Positions 1 to 9,370 are shown, numbered from the stretch's first letter. The stretch is 64,000 bases of DNA from Halobacillus litoralis (GCF_009856415.1 NZ_WMEZ01000002.1:1-64000), one strand, 5' to 3'. The notes: generated from the sequence alone by a model not told the origin. Translations and numbers: made by a program.

Positions 1-96
1 CACCCCGAAGGGATCCACTCGCTTCCCGCGCTCGACTTGCATGTATTAGGCACGCCGCCAGCGTTCGTCCTGAGCCAGGATCAAACTCTCCATAAA
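1..96 (-). rRNA. rrs: 16S ribosomal RNA, 5' end (truncated by window edge)
   Basis: Read on the minus strand, the sequence has the universal 16S 5' region (GAGTTTGATCCTGGCTCAG, then the GACGAACGCTGGCGGCGTGC block). Only the first ~96 nt are present; the rest runs off the left edge. The 5' end is placed at about 96 by analogy with Bacillus 16S, which starts close to TTTAT..GGAGAG. A Bacillus-type rrn leader and two promoters lie upstream at 97-369. Confidence 0.97.
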
Positions 97-229
97 AGTT
101 AAGTTTGACTTGCTCATTTGCACACCGAATGTGCTTTGTTTCAAATCTCTTCTATAAAAGAAGAAATGTTTTGACGTACTGGTTGGTTCGTTCAGTTTTC
201 AAAGATCAATTACTGCCTTACCCGACAGT
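97..229 (-). promoter_or_regulatory. rRNA operon leader with antitermination-type boxA region
   Basis: Transcribed leader between the rrn promoters and 16S. It contains CTTTGAAAACTGAAC at about 190-204 (minus strand), the block conserved in Bacillus rrn leaders that includes the boxA-like antitermination signal and pairs in 16S maturation. The role is inferred from conservation in the genus. Confidence 0.7.
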
Positions 230-235
230 AATCAA

Positions 236-265
236 ATTCTAGCATAATTGACTATATATCGTCAA
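236..265 (-). promoter_or_regulatory. rrn promoter P2
   Basis: Minus strand: -35 TTGACG at 260-265, an 18-nt spacer, and -10 TAGAAT at 236-241 preceded by TGC (extended -10). Its position just upstream of the 16S leader fits the proximal promoter of a tandem rrn pair. Confidence 0.7.
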
Positions 266-340
266 TAGGTTTCATAGAATTTGTTGAAATAAATCTCTTA
301 ATGAGATGTTTTGTGCGCTGCTGAATAAGCAACGTTATCT

Positions 341-369
341 ATAATACACGGTGAACTTTTCCACGTCAA
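341..369 (-). promoter_or_regulatory. rrn promoter P1
   Basis: Minus strand: -35 TTGACG at 364-369, exactly 17 nt spacer, -10 TATTAT at 341-346. It lies about 105 bp upstream of P2, the usual tandem arrangement for Bacillaceae rRNA operons. Confidence 0.75.
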
Positions 370-422
370 TAGTTTTATAGAATTTCTTTTCGTGTAATTA
401 CAAAAGCCTTTAAGAAATGCAT

Positions 423-454
423 AATATAAAGGCCCCTTCTATAAAGAAAGGGCC
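423..454 (-). terminator. Intrinsic terminator downstream of ytwF
   Basis: Hairpin GGCCCcTTCT/AGAAaGGGCC (431-454) followed on the minus strand by TTTATATT. It separates ytwF from the rrn promoters. Confidence 0.7.
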
Positions 455-543
455 GATTCAATGTAGATGAACTCTACAGTTATTAGGTATAGAAGTGTTG
501 TAAAAAAACTTCATTGGTTGAAGCTAATCGCATAACAACTGTT

Positions 544-855
544 TTAAAAAACGAGCTCCCCTTGCCACTTCAACATTCCGCCTTCCATGTTTTGCACGTT
601 CACGAATCCTCTTTCTTTCATGAATTCAGCAGCGTTCATACTGCGACGGCCGGAGCGGCAAATCATCACATATTCTTGATCCTTAGGCAGGCTCTCAATT
701 TTTTCAGGAATATCACCAAGGCGTATATGCTTTGCATTTGGCACCATACCTTGTGAAACCTCTTCATCTTCTCTGACATCAATTATAGTAAAATCATCGT
801 TATTGTTCATTTTTTCTTCTACTTGTTGAGGTGTGATTTCTTTAATTTGACTCAT
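544..855 (-). CDS. ytwF: Rhodanese-domain protein (YtwF-like)
   Basis: A 103-residue single-domain rhodanese. The active-site loop CRSGRRS (about residues 66-72) carries the catalytic cysteine that would take up a sulfane sulfur. The fold signatures IIDVRE near residue 24 and the C-terminal GGMLKW are present. There is no signal peptide, so it should be cytoplasmic. It lies directly downstream of leuS in the same direction, as ytwF does in B. subtilis, but the leuS terminator at 931-963 suggests mostly separate transcription. The physiological sulfur donor and acceptor cannot be told from sequence. Confidence 0.9.
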   Translation of the reverse strand: MSQIKEITPQQVEEKMNNNDDFTIIDVREDEEVSQGMVPNAKHIRLGDIPEKIESLPKDQEYVMICRSGRRSMNAAEFMKERGFVNVQNMEGGMLKWQGELVF

Positions 856-929
856 TTTTATCCCTCCATATTAATTGTCACATTAATTTTAATTTACTGT
901 TCATTAAAGTCAAGGCATACGGCCACTCA

Positions 930-963
930 TAAAAAAGCACCCCGCTTACAAAAGCAGGGTGCT
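930..963 (-). terminator. Intrinsic terminator of leuS
   Basis: Strong hairpin AGCACCCTGCTT/AAGCGGGGTGCT at 936-963 followed by a T run on the minus strand, 10 bp past the leuS stop. Confidence 0.9.
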
Positions 964-973
964 CATAACTCAT

Positions 974-3388
974 TTAATTGGCTACAATATTAACTAACTT
1001 TCCTGGTACGGCAATGACTTTTCTAACTGTCTTTCCTTCCAGCCACTGCTTAACGTCATCATTTTCAAGCGCTTGCTTTTCAAGATCTTCTTTGGAAGCT
1101 TCTTTATTAACCAACATTTTCGCACGCACTTTACCCATAACCTGAACAACAATTTCCACTTCATCTTCTACAAGTTTGGATTCGTCAAACTCCGGCCATG
1201 GTTGATAGCTGATCGTTTCAGAGTGGCCAAGCTTTTGCCACAGTTCTTCTGCAAGATGTGGAGCAACTGGAGAAAGGAGTTTAACAAAACCTTCTACATA
1301 CTCTTTTGGTAAAAGGTCTGCTTTATACCCATCATTGATAAAGACCATCATTTGAGAAATTCCTGTATTGAAACGAAGCGCCTCAAAGTTTTCCGTCACT
1401 TTTTTAACGGTTTCATGATAGACCTTTTCCAACGTTGTATCATCTGTATTTTCTTTAACTGCTTCTGACAATACTCCATCGGTGACGAATAATCTCCATA
1501 CACGATCAAGGAATCGGCGCGCCCCATCTAAGCCATTTTCAGACCATGCAACGGAAGCATCCAGCGGCCCCATGAACATCTCGTAAAGCCTCAAAGTATC
1601 GGCACCATGAGAATAGACGATGTCATCAGGATTAACAACATTCCCTTTAGATTTACTCATCTTTTCATTGTTTTCCCCAAGGATCATTCCTTGGTTGAAT
1701 AGTTTTTGGAACGGTTCTTTGGTCGGTACGACTCCAGCATCATAAAGGACTTTGTGCCAGAAACGTGCATACAACAAGTGAAGAACCGCGTGCTCCGCAC
1801 CACCAATATACACATCGACCGGAAGCCATTTTTTCAATGCTTCATAATCAGCGAACGCTTCATCATTGTTGGCGTCAATATAACGTAGGTAATACCAGCA
1901 GCTACCTGCCCATTGAGGCATCGTATTTGTTTCCCTGCGTCCCTTCATCCCTGTTTCAGGATCCACGACATTGACCCATTCATCAATATTAGCAAGCGGG
2001 GATTCGCCTGTACCGGATGGTTTAATTTCCGTCGTTTTCGGAAGTTTAACGGGAAGCTCTTCTTCTTTGACTGCCGTAATTGATCCATCTTCCCAGTGAA
2101 TGACAGGAATCGGCTCCCCCCAATAGCGCTGACGGCTGAAGAGCCAATCACGAAGGCGATAAGTCGTTTGTTTCTTGCCTTTCCCGTTTTCTTCAAGCCA
2201 GTGGATCGCTTTTTCGATCGCTTCATCTTTCCCAAGGCCGTTCAAGAAGTCAGAGTTGATATGCGGTCCATCTCCTGTGTACGCTTCTTCCTCGACCTTT
2301 CCTCCCTCAACGACTGGAATAATTGGAAGGTCAAATTTTTGAGCGAATTCAAAGTCTCTTTCATCGTGTGCAGGGACCGCCATAATGGCACCACTGCCGT
2401 AGCTCATCAATACATAATCAGCCACCCAGATTGGAAGTTTTTCACCATTGATCGGATTGATTGCGTAAGAACCAGTGAATACCCCTGATTTATCCTTAGC
2501 CAAATCAGTCCGCTCAAGATCACTCTTGTTTTGCGCTTTTTCAATATATGTGGATACAGCATCTTTCTGCTCAGATGTAACGATTTCATCGACCAGTGGA
2601 TGTTCTGGTGCGACAACGGCATAAGTTGCACCGAATAATGTGTCTGGACGAGTGGTAAACACATCAAAAGATTGGTCAAAGCCGTCAATTTCAAAAGTGA
2701 CCTCTGCCCCTTCTGACTTTCCGATCCAATTTCTTTGCATATCTTTAATGCTTTCCGGCCAATCCAACTCTTCCAGGTCTTCAAGAAGTCGATCGGCATA
2801 GGCTGTAATCTTCAGCATCCACTGCTTCATCGGGCGACGTTCTACAGGGTGGTCTCCTCGTTCACTTCGACCATCGATAACTTCTTCGTTCGCAAGTACC
2901 GTTCCAAGAGCCGGACACCAGTTCACGGCAACTTCGTCAATATAGGCAAGACCCTTTTCATAAAGTTTCAAGAAGATCCACTGCGTCCATTTATAGTAAT
3001 CAGGGTCTGTCGTATTTACTTCTCGATCCCAATCATAGGAGAAACCGAGTTCTTGTATCTGCCTGCGGAAGGTATTGATGTTTTGTTTTGTGAATTCTTC
3101 AGGGTCATTTCCTGTATCCAGTGCATATTGTTCTGCCGGAAGTCCGAATGCGTCCCAGCCAATCGGATGAAGCACTTCATATCCTTGCATACGCTTCATA
3201 CGGGAAAGGATATCTGTAGCTGTGTATCCTTCCGGGTGTCCAACGTGCAGGCCTGCACCTGATGGATAAGGGAACATATCCAATGCATAAAATTTCTTTT
3301 TGTCTGAATAACTGTCTGTCTTGAACGTTTTTTGTTCAAGCCAGTATTTTTGCCATTTCTGTTCAATGGTCTTATGGTCAAAAGCCAT
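974..3388 (-). CDS. leuS: Leucyl-tRNA synthetase
   Basis: Cytoplasmic class I synthetase that charges tRNA-Leu. At 804 residues it is the usual bacterial LeuRS length. The HIGH-type motif HVGH is at residues 48-51 and KMSKS at 576-580; between them lies the CP1 editing region, and the C-terminal anticodon-binding region follows. The start has a good ribosome binding site (GAGGAGGCAATGAA then ATG). Expression should respond to uncharged leucine tRNA through the T-box leader just upstream. Transcription ends at the hairpin 936-963. Confidence 0.98.
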   Translation of the reverse strand: MAFDHKTIEQKWQKYWLEQKTFKTDSYSDKKKFYALDMFPYPSGAGLHVGHPEGYTATDILSRMKRMQGYEVLHPIGWDAFGLPAEQYALDTGNDPEEFTKQNINTFRRQIQELGFSYDWDREVNTTDPDYYKWTQWIFLKLYEKGLAYIDEVAVNWCPALGTVLANEEVIDGRSERGDHPVERRPMKQWMLKITAYADRLLEDLEELDWPESIKDMQRNWIGKSEGAEVTFEIDGFDQSFDVFTTRPDTLFGATYAVVAPEHPLVDEIVTSEQKDAVSTYIEKAQNKSDLERTDLAKDKSGVFTGSYAINPINGEKLPIWVADYVLMSYGSGAIMAVPAHDERDFEFAQKFDLPIIPVVEGGKVEEEAYTGDGPHINSDFLNGLGKDEAIEKAIHWLEENGKGKKQTTYRLRDWLFSRQRYWGEPIPVIHWEDGSITAVKEEELPVKLPKTTEIKPSGTGESPLANIDEWVNVVDPETGMKGRRETNTMPQWAGSCWYYLRYIDANNDEAFADYEALKKWLPVDVYIGGAEHAVLHLLYARFWHKVLYDAGVVPTKEPFQKLFNQGMILGENNEKMSKSKGNVVNPDDIVYSHGADTLRLYEMFMGPLDASVAWSENGLDGARRFLDRVWRLFVTDGVLSEAVKENTDDTTLEKVYHETVKKVTENFEALRFNTGISQMMVFINDGYKADLLPKEYVEGFVKLLSPVAPHLAEELWQKLGHSETISYQPWPEFDESKLVEDEVEIVVQVMGKVRAKMLVNKEASKEDLEKQALENDDVKQWLEGKTVRKVIAVPGKLVNIVAN

Positions 3389-3423
3389 TTCATTGCCTCC
3401 TCATAATCTCTCTAAAAAAATAT

Positions 3424-3650
3424 AAAAAGCCCCTCATCCCAGTATGGGACGAGAGGCTTGATTCCCGCGGTACCACCCAAATTAACACATAAGTGTTCAA
3501 CTTGACATCGATAACGGCGACCACACCGGCAGAAACTACTTCTGTTCACTTCTGCGACATCCAAGGCGAGTTCATGATTTCCAAGGACAGCTTCCACCAG
3601 CCGCTGCCTCTCTATCACTTGAAAGAATCACTACTACTCCTTTTCAACGT
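3424..3650 (-). promoter_or_regulatory. T-box leader (leucine) of leuS
   Basis: The minus strand contains the canonical T-box GGGTGGTACCGCGG (3465-3478), followed by a terminator hairpin with arms AAGCCTCTCGTCCCA and GGGATGAGGGGCTT and a T tail (about 3424-3458). Upstream is a Stem I region (GATAGAGAGGCAGCGGCTGG) and, within TGAACTCGCC, a CTC triplet complementary to 3568-3570 that would be the Leu specifier. Uncharged tRNA-Leu pairing would favour antitermination. A short open frame across this region is not a gene. Confidence 0.93.
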
Positions 3651-3656
3651 CATGCT

Positions 3657-3662
3657 ATTATA
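3657..3662 (-). promoter_or_regulatory. Probable leuS leader promoter (-10)
   Basis: Minus-strand TATAAT at 3657-3662 lies just upstream of the T-box leader. A perfect TTGACA at 3691-3696 is 28 nt away, too far for a standard spacer, so the true -35 is probably a weak hexamer nearer the -10. Confidence 0.45.
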
Positions 3663-3783
3663 ACCGTATATTAATGAATGAAAACAGCTTTGTCAAGCAG
3701 CATCCGCCCAACTGATCGTCCATCTACAAGAAAGGTCTATTCATGCTACAATACTAAAGAACAATACAATTGGAGGATGGAAC

Positions 3784-4359
3784 ATGACGATTGAACGAAT
3801 TTTAGACTACGCCCATTCCTTGATGAAAAAAACGATAAGACCTGGCGATGCCGTTATAGATGGAACTTGCGGAAACGGTCACGATACTGCTTTTCTCGCT
3901 GAACTCGTCAGAGAGCAAGGACATGTGTATGCCTTTGATGTTCAGGAACAAGCCATTACAAACACCCAAGAGCGTTTATTAGAACATGGGCTTGCAAACC
4001 ATACGAGCCTTATCCATGATTCCCATGCGCACGTTCAAAAATACCTGCAAGACAAACATCAAACCAACATATCCGCAGCTATTTACAATTTAGGTTATTT
4101 GCCAGGCAGTGATAAAAGTGTGGTTACCAAGCCTGAAGGCACGATCCAGTCGGTTAAAAACGTACTGGCTACTTTAAAGAAAGGAGGGCTGGTAGTCTTA
4201 GTTGTCTATTATGGACATCCTGGAGGAGTGGAAGAGAAAGATGCCGTCATGGAGTACGTATCAGATTTAGATTCAAAGCACTACCAAGTCCTTCATTACG
4301 GATTTATCAATAAGAAGAGAACGCCTCCCTTTATCTTAGCCATCGAGAAACTCTCATAA
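3784..4359 (+). CDS. mnmM: tRNA methyltransferase MnmM (YtqB family)
   Basis: A 191-residue Rossmann-fold SAM-dependent methyltransferase. Motif I is DGTCGNGHDT at residues 26-35, and the family NLGYLPGSDK stretch follows near residue 100. Family knowledge: B. subtilis YtqB (now MnmM) makes the last methylation of 5-methylaminomethyl-2-thiouridine at the tRNA wobble position. The ribosome binding site TGGAGGATGG precedes the ATG. It is divergent from leuS and convergent with ytpB, the same neighbourhood as in B. subtilis. Confidence 0.9.
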   Translation: MTIERILDYAHSLMKKTIRPGDAVIDGTCGNGHDTAFLAELVREQGHVYAFDVQEQAITNTQERLLEHGLANHTSLIHDSHAHVQKYLQDKHQTNISAAIYNLGYLPGSDKSVVTKPEGTIQSVKNVLATLKKGGLVVLVVYYGHPGGVEEKDAVMEYVSDLDSKHYQVLHYGFINKKRTPPFILAIEKLS

Positions 4360-4425
4360 AAATTAAAGCGAAAGACATTCGAAAGGACGAAACTTCCACC
4401 TCGTATTTTCGGATTCCTGAAAAGG

Positions 4426-4463
4426 AAAAAAGCCTGGTCGGTTAAATTTCACGACCAGGCTTT
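4426..4463 (-). terminator. Terminator overlapping the ytpB stop
   Basis: Minus-strand hairpin AGCCTGGTCG/CGACCAGGCT (4431-4461) followed by TTTTTTCC. One arm lies inside the last codons of ytpB and the stop sits in the loop. Confidence 0.85.
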
Positions 4464-5518
4464 AATTTGTGGTACATTTTAGTATTGTAATAAAAGAAAG
4501 TCGCTTTCTTGCCGCTCACTTTCAACATTTCCTTCACAAAGCTTTTAGCATTTGAAAGCCTGCCTACTTTACGATCAGCTAAGTACATGCCAACGAGACC
4601 TTCATGGATCATTTGGTGAAAGGGTGCATCGGGAAGCCTTTGAATCTCCTCATGCGTCCTCTCAACAAAATATCGAAAACGGGTCTTCATTTCTTCCTCA
4701 TGATCGTAATAAGCACAGAAATTCAGATCCCCCTCTTTCTCATCTTCTTCTTGATCAATGTAGTAATCAAGCAAGATATGTAATCCCTGCATATACGGAA
4801 AATAACTTCTTTCAATTTGATTAGATAAGGATGCATCCATCTTTCCACTCAACGTATAGGAAACAAGGCAAAAAATCCCTAAAGTAGACCCTGTACATGC
4901 GGAAAATTCATACCAGCTAAGCTCCGGCCATTCTTTTTGATAGCGCTTGAACCAATTTTGCAGTCTTGGTATCCTCTCATTTTCGATAACATGTTTATGA
5001 ACTTGCAGATCCCCATATAATTTTCCCAACTTTATCGCATGGTTCTTGACGGTTGGATAGTCTACCGCCTCAGAAAGGACTTGTTGGCAAGTCTTCACAA
5101 GGTCATGGAGGTATCCCCCATCATCATGCTCCTCACGATATTGGTAATAGTCGCGTAATGGGTTCCCTGGGGTTAAGGCGTCGATCATAGATTCATGCAG
5201 CATGCGGAAATCTTCCGGGTCCATGGAGGTGCTCCGGTCGCAAAGGTTATCCAAGTAGTCACTGATGGTTTGATACGCAACGATGAAGCGGATGGCCTGT
5301 TTATCGTTGCCACGGGAGAGAACAGAGTAAATCGATCCCCCTTCACAGTGAAACGTTTTTTCTTCAATACTCGCCAAGGCTTGACTTCTTAGTTCTTCGT
5401 CTGGAATCGATTTAGCCCTCTCAATCCAGTAAGCCAATTCATTATGAACAGCAGGAAAAATATTTCGATACACCCTGTACATCAAAAACATGGCGTTGCC
5501 TGGGACTGCACGTGTCAA
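4442..5518 (-). CDS. ytpB: Tetraprenyl-beta-curcumene synthase (YtpB, DUF2600)
   Basis: Class I-type terpene synthase of the YtpB family, which in B. subtilis converts tetraprenyl diphosphate to tetraprenyl-beta-curcumene, precursor of sesquarterpenes. The family stretch KTFHCEGG is seen near the N-terminus. I start at TTG 5518: AAGGAGGA precedes it by 7 nt, giving 358 residues. The upstream ATG at 5593 has no binding site and would overlap ytpA by 55 bp. With the TTG start the gap after ytpA is 20 bp, so the two genes look like an operon. Confidence 0.9.
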   Translation of the reverse strand: MTRAVPGNAMFLMYRVYRNIFPAVHNELAYWIERAKSIPDEELRSQALASIEEKTFHCEGGSIYSVLSRGNDKQAIRFIVAYQTISDYLDNLCDRSTSMDPEDFRMLHESMIDALTPGNPLRDYYQYREEHDDGGYLHDLVKTCQQVLSEAVDYPTVKNHAIKLGKLYGDLQVHKHVIENERIPRLQNWFKRYQKEWPELSWYEFSACTGSTLGIFCLVSYTLSGKMDASLSNQIERSYFPYMQGLHILLDYYIDQEEDEKEGDLNFCAYYDHEEEMKTRFRYFVERTHEEIQRLPDAPFHQMIHEGLVGMYLADRKVGRLSNAKSFVKEMLKVSGKKATFFYYNTKMYHKLKPGREI

Positions 5519-5538
5519 AAGAAATCCTCCTTGCCGAT

Positions 5539-6315
5539 TTACTTTAGATGATCCTCTAAAAAAGATTGCGTATGTTGATAGACATCTTTCCATTCAGGCT
5601 CATTATAAATCTCATGATAAAGGCCCGGCCATTGTTTGTATCTTTTTTCTTTCACTTGAACCCGGTCAAACCATTCAGCTGTCTTCTCTATTTTCACCAT
5701 ATAATCATCTTCAGCCTGCATCAGTAACAATGGAATATCAGGAAAGCGTTGAATATCGGAGAACGCTTCTCTCGTCGCTTTTTGAAATTCACGATACCAG
5801 CGAACAGAAACTTTATCAATAATCAAAGGATCTTGTTGAAACTCTATAATTTTGTCCTTATTACGCGTGATATATTCGGGATCTTGAGGAGCTTTGATTC
5901 TTAATGATGGAATAAAAGTGTTTAAAACATAAGACACGACTTCCAATGGGAGGCTCGCTTTTTTCAGAAGTCCCAGTGCAGGTGAAGAAAGAATAACACC
6001 ATCCACCTTTGGTTGAGCAATTTCCATCGTCCGAACAACAGCCAGGCCTCCCATACTGTGACCCATTAAAAATATTTTCTTATCGGGGTCCGCCTGTTGA
6101 ATCCACATCATAATGGTATTAACATAATCCTCAAAAGAGCGGATATGGCCACTCTTTCCTGGAGAACGCCCCTGACCTGGAAGATCGCCGTAAATAACGG
6201 AATACCCATCCTTTTGAAGTTGGTCGACCAATTCATGATACCGCCCTGAATGTTCAAAGGCTCCATGAACGAGCACAACCGTAGCACGATCATTGATTGA
6301 TTCTACTTTCTTCAC
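5539..6315 (-). CDS. ytpA: Alpha/beta hydrolase, lysophospholipase-like (YtpA)
   Basis: A 258-residue serine hydrolase of the monoacylglycerol lipase/lysophospholipase family. The nucleophile elbow GHSMGG (Ser87) is clear, with an Asp in AEDDYM and a His in GLYHEIYNE completing a plausible triad. In B. subtilis YtpA is linked to formation of the lysophospholipid antibiotic bacilysocin; whether that holds here is unknown. No signal peptide. The start is GTG with AGAGGGAG 5 nt upstream. It heads the ytpA-ytpB unit and diverges from ytoA, 59 bp away. Confidence 0.88.
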   Translation of the reverse strand: MKKVESINDRATVVLVHGAFEHSGRYHELVDQLQKDGYSVIYGDLPGQGRSPGKSGHIRSFEDYVNTIMMWIQQADPDKKIFLMGHSMGGLAVVRTMEIAQPKVDGVILSSPALGLLKKASLPLEVVSYVLNTFIPSLRIKAPQDPEYITRNKDKIIEFQQDPLIIDKVSVRWYREFQKATREAFSDIQRFPDIPLLLMQAEDDYMVKIEKTAEWFDRVQVKEKRYKQWPGLYHEIYNEPEWKDVYQHTQSFLEDHLK

Positions 6316-6338
6316 AGCATCTCCCTCTTTTCTTCTGC

Positions 6339-6362
6339 TATACTATCAATAGTAATAGTATA
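6339..6362. promoter_or_regulatory. Palindrome between divergent ytpA and ytoA
   Basis: The inverted repeat TATACTA (6339-6345) / TAGTATA (6356-6362) lies between the two divergent genes. The arms resemble -10 hexamers on both strands, so it may be overlapping promoters or an operator. No -35 hexamer is convincing. Confidence 0.35.
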
Positions 6363-6374
6363 AGGGGGTTTTTC

Positions 6375-6890
6375 ATGATTTGCGAATATAAAGGAAAGGT
6401 ACCTGACATTCATTCGAGCGCTTATGTAGCAGAAGATGCAGTGATCACAGGGGACGTGACCATTCAAGAGAAAGCCAGTATTTGGTTCAAGACCGTGATC
6501 AGAGGAGACGTGGCTCCAGTACATATTGGAAAGAATACAAACATTCAAGATTTAAGCCTCTTACACCAAAGCCCAGATCAGCCTTTAATCATTGAAGATG
6601 GGGTAACCGTCGGCCATCAAGTCACTCTCCATTCCGCCCACATTAAAGAAAACGCGCTGATCGGTATGGGATCTCTTATTTTGGATGGCGCTGTGATTGG
6701 GGAACAAGCGTTCATCGGGGCCGGGAGTCTTGTCCCGCCTGGAAAAGTGATTCCACCAAATACCCTCGCTTTCGGTCGCCCGGCCAAAGTCATCAGAGAA
6801 CTTAATGATGAAGACATAAAAGAACTGAATAGGATAAGGAAGAGTTATGTGGAAAAAGGGCAATATTATAAACAACTACGAGAATCCTGA
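6375..6890 (+). CDS. ytoA: Gamma-carbonic anhydrase-like hexapeptide protein (YtoA)
   Basis: A 171-residue left-handed beta-helix protein with repeated hexapeptide turns (IGKNTNIQD, GDVTIQ, GAVIGEQAFIG). Histidines in LHQSP, GHQVTLHSAH match the metal-binding positions of gamma-class carbonic anhydrases. The metal and the activity are not proven. I start at ATG 6375 after AAGGGGG; an in-frame ATG at 6297 lacks a ribosome binding site and would run into ytpA. It converges on metK at the shared terminator 6921-6950. Confidence 0.88.
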   Translation: MICEYKGKVPDIHSSAYVAEDAVITGDVTIQEKASIWFKTVIRGDVAPVHIGKNTNIQDLSLLHQSPDQPLIIEDGVTVGHQVTLHSAHIKENALIGMGSLILDGAVIGEQAFIGAGSLVPPGKVIPPNTLAFGRPAKVIRELNDEDIKELNRIRKSYVEKGQYYKQLRES

Positions 6891-6916
6891 GTCCACAAAA
6901 CGATAACCCGAATGAA

Positions 6917-6954
6917 AAAAAACCGTTCCAAACTTTTGTTTGGAACGGTTTTCT
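6917..6954. terminator. Bidirectional terminator between ytoA and metK
   Basis: Hairpin AACCGTTCCAAAC/GTTTGGAACGGTT at 6921-6950 with A-rich and T-rich flanks on both sides, serving convergent ytoA and metK. Confidence 0.92.
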
Positions 6955-6955
6955 C

Positions 6956-8152
6956 TTATTGACAGCGTGCCTTCAATTCTTCCGCTTTATCTATACGCTC
7001 CCAAGGGAACTCCACATCCGTGCGTCCAAAATGACCGTAAGCAGCCGTTTGGCGATAAATAGGACGGCGCAAGTCCAGCATCTTTATAATGCCTGCTGGA
7101 CGTAAATCAAACAGTTCACGCACAGCTTCTACCAATTGCTCCTCAGAAACTGTACCTGTTCCATTTGTGTTAATGGCAATGGAAACAGGCTGCGCCACTC
7201 CAATGGCATAAGCAAGCTGAACTTCTACTGAATCCGCAAGTCCAGCAGCTACGATATTTTTCGCCACATAACGAGCAGCATAAGCAGCAGAACGATCGAC
7301 TTTCGTTGCGTCTTTACCACTGAAAGCTCCCCCTCCATGACGGGCATAGCCACCATACGTGTCCACGATGATCTTTCTTCCGGTTAGACCGGCGTCACCT
7401 TGTGGCCCTCCAATGACGAAACGTCCGGTCGGGTTGATAAAGTATTTCGTCTGTTCATCGATATACCCTTCAGGTACGATCGGCTCAATTACATGTTTCT
7501 TCAAATCTTCCTGAATTTGTTGCAGCGTCACTTCTTCCGCATGCTGGGTAGAAATAACAATCGTATCCACACGTACGGGCTGATCGTTTTCGTCGTACTC
7601 TACCGTCACTTGTGTTTTCCCATCTGGACGAAGGTAATCGAGTGTACCATCATTTCTAACATCAGATAGACGTTTAGAGAGTTTATGAGCCAAGGAGATT
7701 GGCAGAGGCATCAATTCTTTGGTTTCGTTATTAGCAAAACCAAACATCAACCCCTGGTCTCCTGCACCAATCGATTCGATTTCATCATCACTCATTTTCC
7801 CTTCACGGGATTCAAGAGCGACATCCACACCTCCAGCTATGTCAGGAGATTGTTCATCAATCGCTGTCAGTACAGCGCATGTATCCGCATCAAACCCGTA
7901 CTTCGCACGAGTATAACCGATATCTTTAATCGTCTGACGGACGATGGATGGAATATCTACATAAGTATTTGTACTAATCTCACCAGAAACCAGTACAAGT
8001 CCCGTTGTCACTGTTGTCTCACATGCAACCCTCGCGTTGGGGTCGTTTTTTAAAATTTCATCTAATATCGCATCAGAGATCTGATCACAAATTTTGTCCG
8101 GATGTCCCTCCGTGACAGATTCTGATGTGAATAACCGGCGGTTTGCAGGCAT
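6956..8152 (-). CDS. metK: S-adenosylmethionine synthetase
   Basis: Makes SAM from methionine and ATP in the cytoplasm. At 398 residues it has the family length, with the N-terminal [12 protein letters not shown]/metal motif, the central [12 protein letters not shown] loop and GGGAFSGKD. The chosen start MPANRRLF has GGAGGAG upstream and matches the Bacillus N-terminus; an ATG 10 codons earlier is not supported. The SAM-I riboswitch upstream would shut transcription off when SAM is plentiful. Confidence 0.98.
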   Translation of the reverse strand: MPANRRLFTSESVTEGHPDKICDQISDAILDEILKNDPNARVACETTVTTGLVLVSGEISTNTYVDIPSIVRQTIKDIGYTRAKYGFDADTCAVLTAIDEQSPDIAGGVDVALESREGKMSDDEIESIGAGDQGLMFGFANNETKELMPLPISLAHKLSKRLSDVRNDGTLDYLRPDGKTQVTVEYDENDQPVRVDTIVISTQHAEEVTLQQIQEDLKKHVIEPIVPEGYIDEQTKYFINPTGRFVIGGPQGDAGLTGRKIIVDTYGGYARHGGGAFSGKDATKVDRSAAYAARYVAKNIVAAGLADSVEVQLAYAIGVAQPVSIAINTNGTGTVSEEQLVEAVRELFDLRPAGIIKMLDLRRPIYRQTAAYGHFGRTDVEFPWERIDKAEELKARCQ

Positions 8153-8386
8153 TCTTAAAAACTCCTCCTTCTGTAAGTACAAAGTATTAGACGGAACTCT
8201 TTACCAGTATGTGTAGAAACTGTTATAAGTTTCATATATGTTCATGTTGCCTCTTTTCACAACCAATGGAGCAATTACATAGGAATATCTACAGGTTCCC
8301 CTGTGCGAATATTTCTTCATTAAAGGCTTTACTTATTGAGGTGATGGTTCAATCTCATCCCCCTGTTTGGAAAAAGCCTTATAAAA

Positions 8387-8548
8387 AGAAAAAACCTTTC
8401 CTATTCGAGGAAAGGGGCTGCTTCCTTTCGCTCTTATCGTCCAAGGAGCATGTCCTCCTTGCTTCAGGTTAGCACCGTGTCATGTCCATGACGGTTGCTG
8501 GGTTTCAAAGGGCCTGTCCCTCCACCAACTCTGGATAAGAGAGTATCC
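8387..8548 (-). promoter_or_regulatory. SAM-I (S-box) riboswitch of metK
   Basis: Minus strand: CTTATCCAGAG (8530-8540), then GGTGGAGGGA, GGCCC and TGAAACCCAGCAACC, the hallmark S-box core. It ends in a terminator hairpin (8395-8415, CCTTTCC/GGAAAGG) with a T-rich tail. About 235 nt of leader without further recognisable structure (8153-8386) separate it from the metK start. Confidence 0.96.
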
Positions 8549-8558
8549 GTTCTTCGTT

Positions 8559-8587
8559 ATCGTATCGAAAACCTTATTTAATGTCAA
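8559..8587 (-). promoter_or_regulatory. metK promoter
   Basis: Minus strand: -35 TTGACA (8582-8587), 17-nt spacer, -10 TACGAT (8559-8564), placed directly upstream of the S-box aptamer. Confidence 0.8.
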
Positions 8588-8698
8588 TTGAATTCCACCT
8601 CTTTCAAACGTATTCGTATCCCGTAAACGTTTGAAAAAAATGAACATATATTATTAGAACACTTTTTTTCAAGAAAGAACAAAACATCGCTATTCCAT

Positions 8699-9266
8699 AT
8701 AAGCTCTTAATCGTGGAAAAATCGGTTTCGAGATGTTTGTGTGATTCTAGGGGCTCCGGGAAACAGTTCGCTTCCCTTGGGGTGGGCGGGGAGCTTCATC
8801 AGGCTACGCCTTCCGAGGTCTCACCTGTCCCACACGTCCCATAGTTCACCGTTTCCCTCCGCCCCTTTACATTATAAGTGTCTCGAAACCACTTCTGGAA
8901 TAAGCAGCTTTCCATCTTGATGAAATAAGAGCGTTAAACTTCTACCCCATGTGTATTTGTTTTCTGAAAGCTTGATAGAGAAGGCTATATGCTTATAACA
9001 GCAGGAGTTTGCTAGACAGTCCCTCTGAGCAATGGGGTTCGTTTATCACCTTCATCGAAAGGGGTGGTCGCGAATCTTCATGCGGGAGAAGGAGATAGGC
9101 GAGAACCCGCAGGACGAAGTCCGAGGAAGCTCGGCGCTCTCCCACAGGAAAGTGTTCAAATGCGGAATCGTCCCGGTAGACAAATAGCTTCCCGACAACC
9201 CTTGTCGCCAACAAGGGCAACGAACCACGGAGACACCTCATAAATGAGTCTTCAACAATCCTGCCA
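8699..9266 (+). repeat. Intergenic repeat copy 1 (modules A'-B)
   Basis: A 568-bp element between metK and pckA. The left end ATAAGCTC..GTGGAA..TTTCGAG and the right end GAGTCTTCAACAATCCTGCCA match the other copies. Module A (reverse orientation, about 8749-8872) is diverged. Module B (about 9030-9222) keeps the outer stem GGGGTTCGTT/AACGAACC and the inner hairpin with GGAC/GTCC arms. A short extra segment starting TGTTCAAATGCGGAATCG (about 9151-9186) is shared only with copy 7. A minus-strand open frame at 8993-9241 is a by-product. Confidence 0.85.
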
Positions 9267-9342
9267 GATTGTTGAACAAAAGTGCAGGTTTTATGTTTAA
9301 TTATTCAGAATAAATAAAATGTAAGCTTTTTCACGTATAGTA

Positions 9343-9370
9343 TGGACTAAAGAATACAATGTGTTATACT
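9343..9370 (+). promoter_or_regulatory. Candidate pckA promoter
   Basis: TGGACT (9343-9348), 16-nt spacer, TATACT (9365-9370) about 50 bp upstream of the ATG. The -35 is weak, as expected for a regulated gluconeogenic promoter; no operator is recognised. Confidence 0.5.

Noticed and set aside
2096-3262. Long frames opposite leuS
   Set aside because: Shadow frames of an unmistakable leuS; no start signals.
3412-3618. Open frame over the leuS leader
   Set aside because: It coincides with the T-box RNA and its terminator and has no binding site.
8209-8472. Plus-strand open frame upstream of metK
   Set aside because: It runs across the SAM riboswitch expression platform and leader on the opposite strand, with no ribosome binding site.
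8699-9266. The repeats as OLE RNA or another single-copy large RNA
   Set aside because: Seven copies with differing lengths and no neighbouring OLE partner gene do not fit a single-copy RNA.
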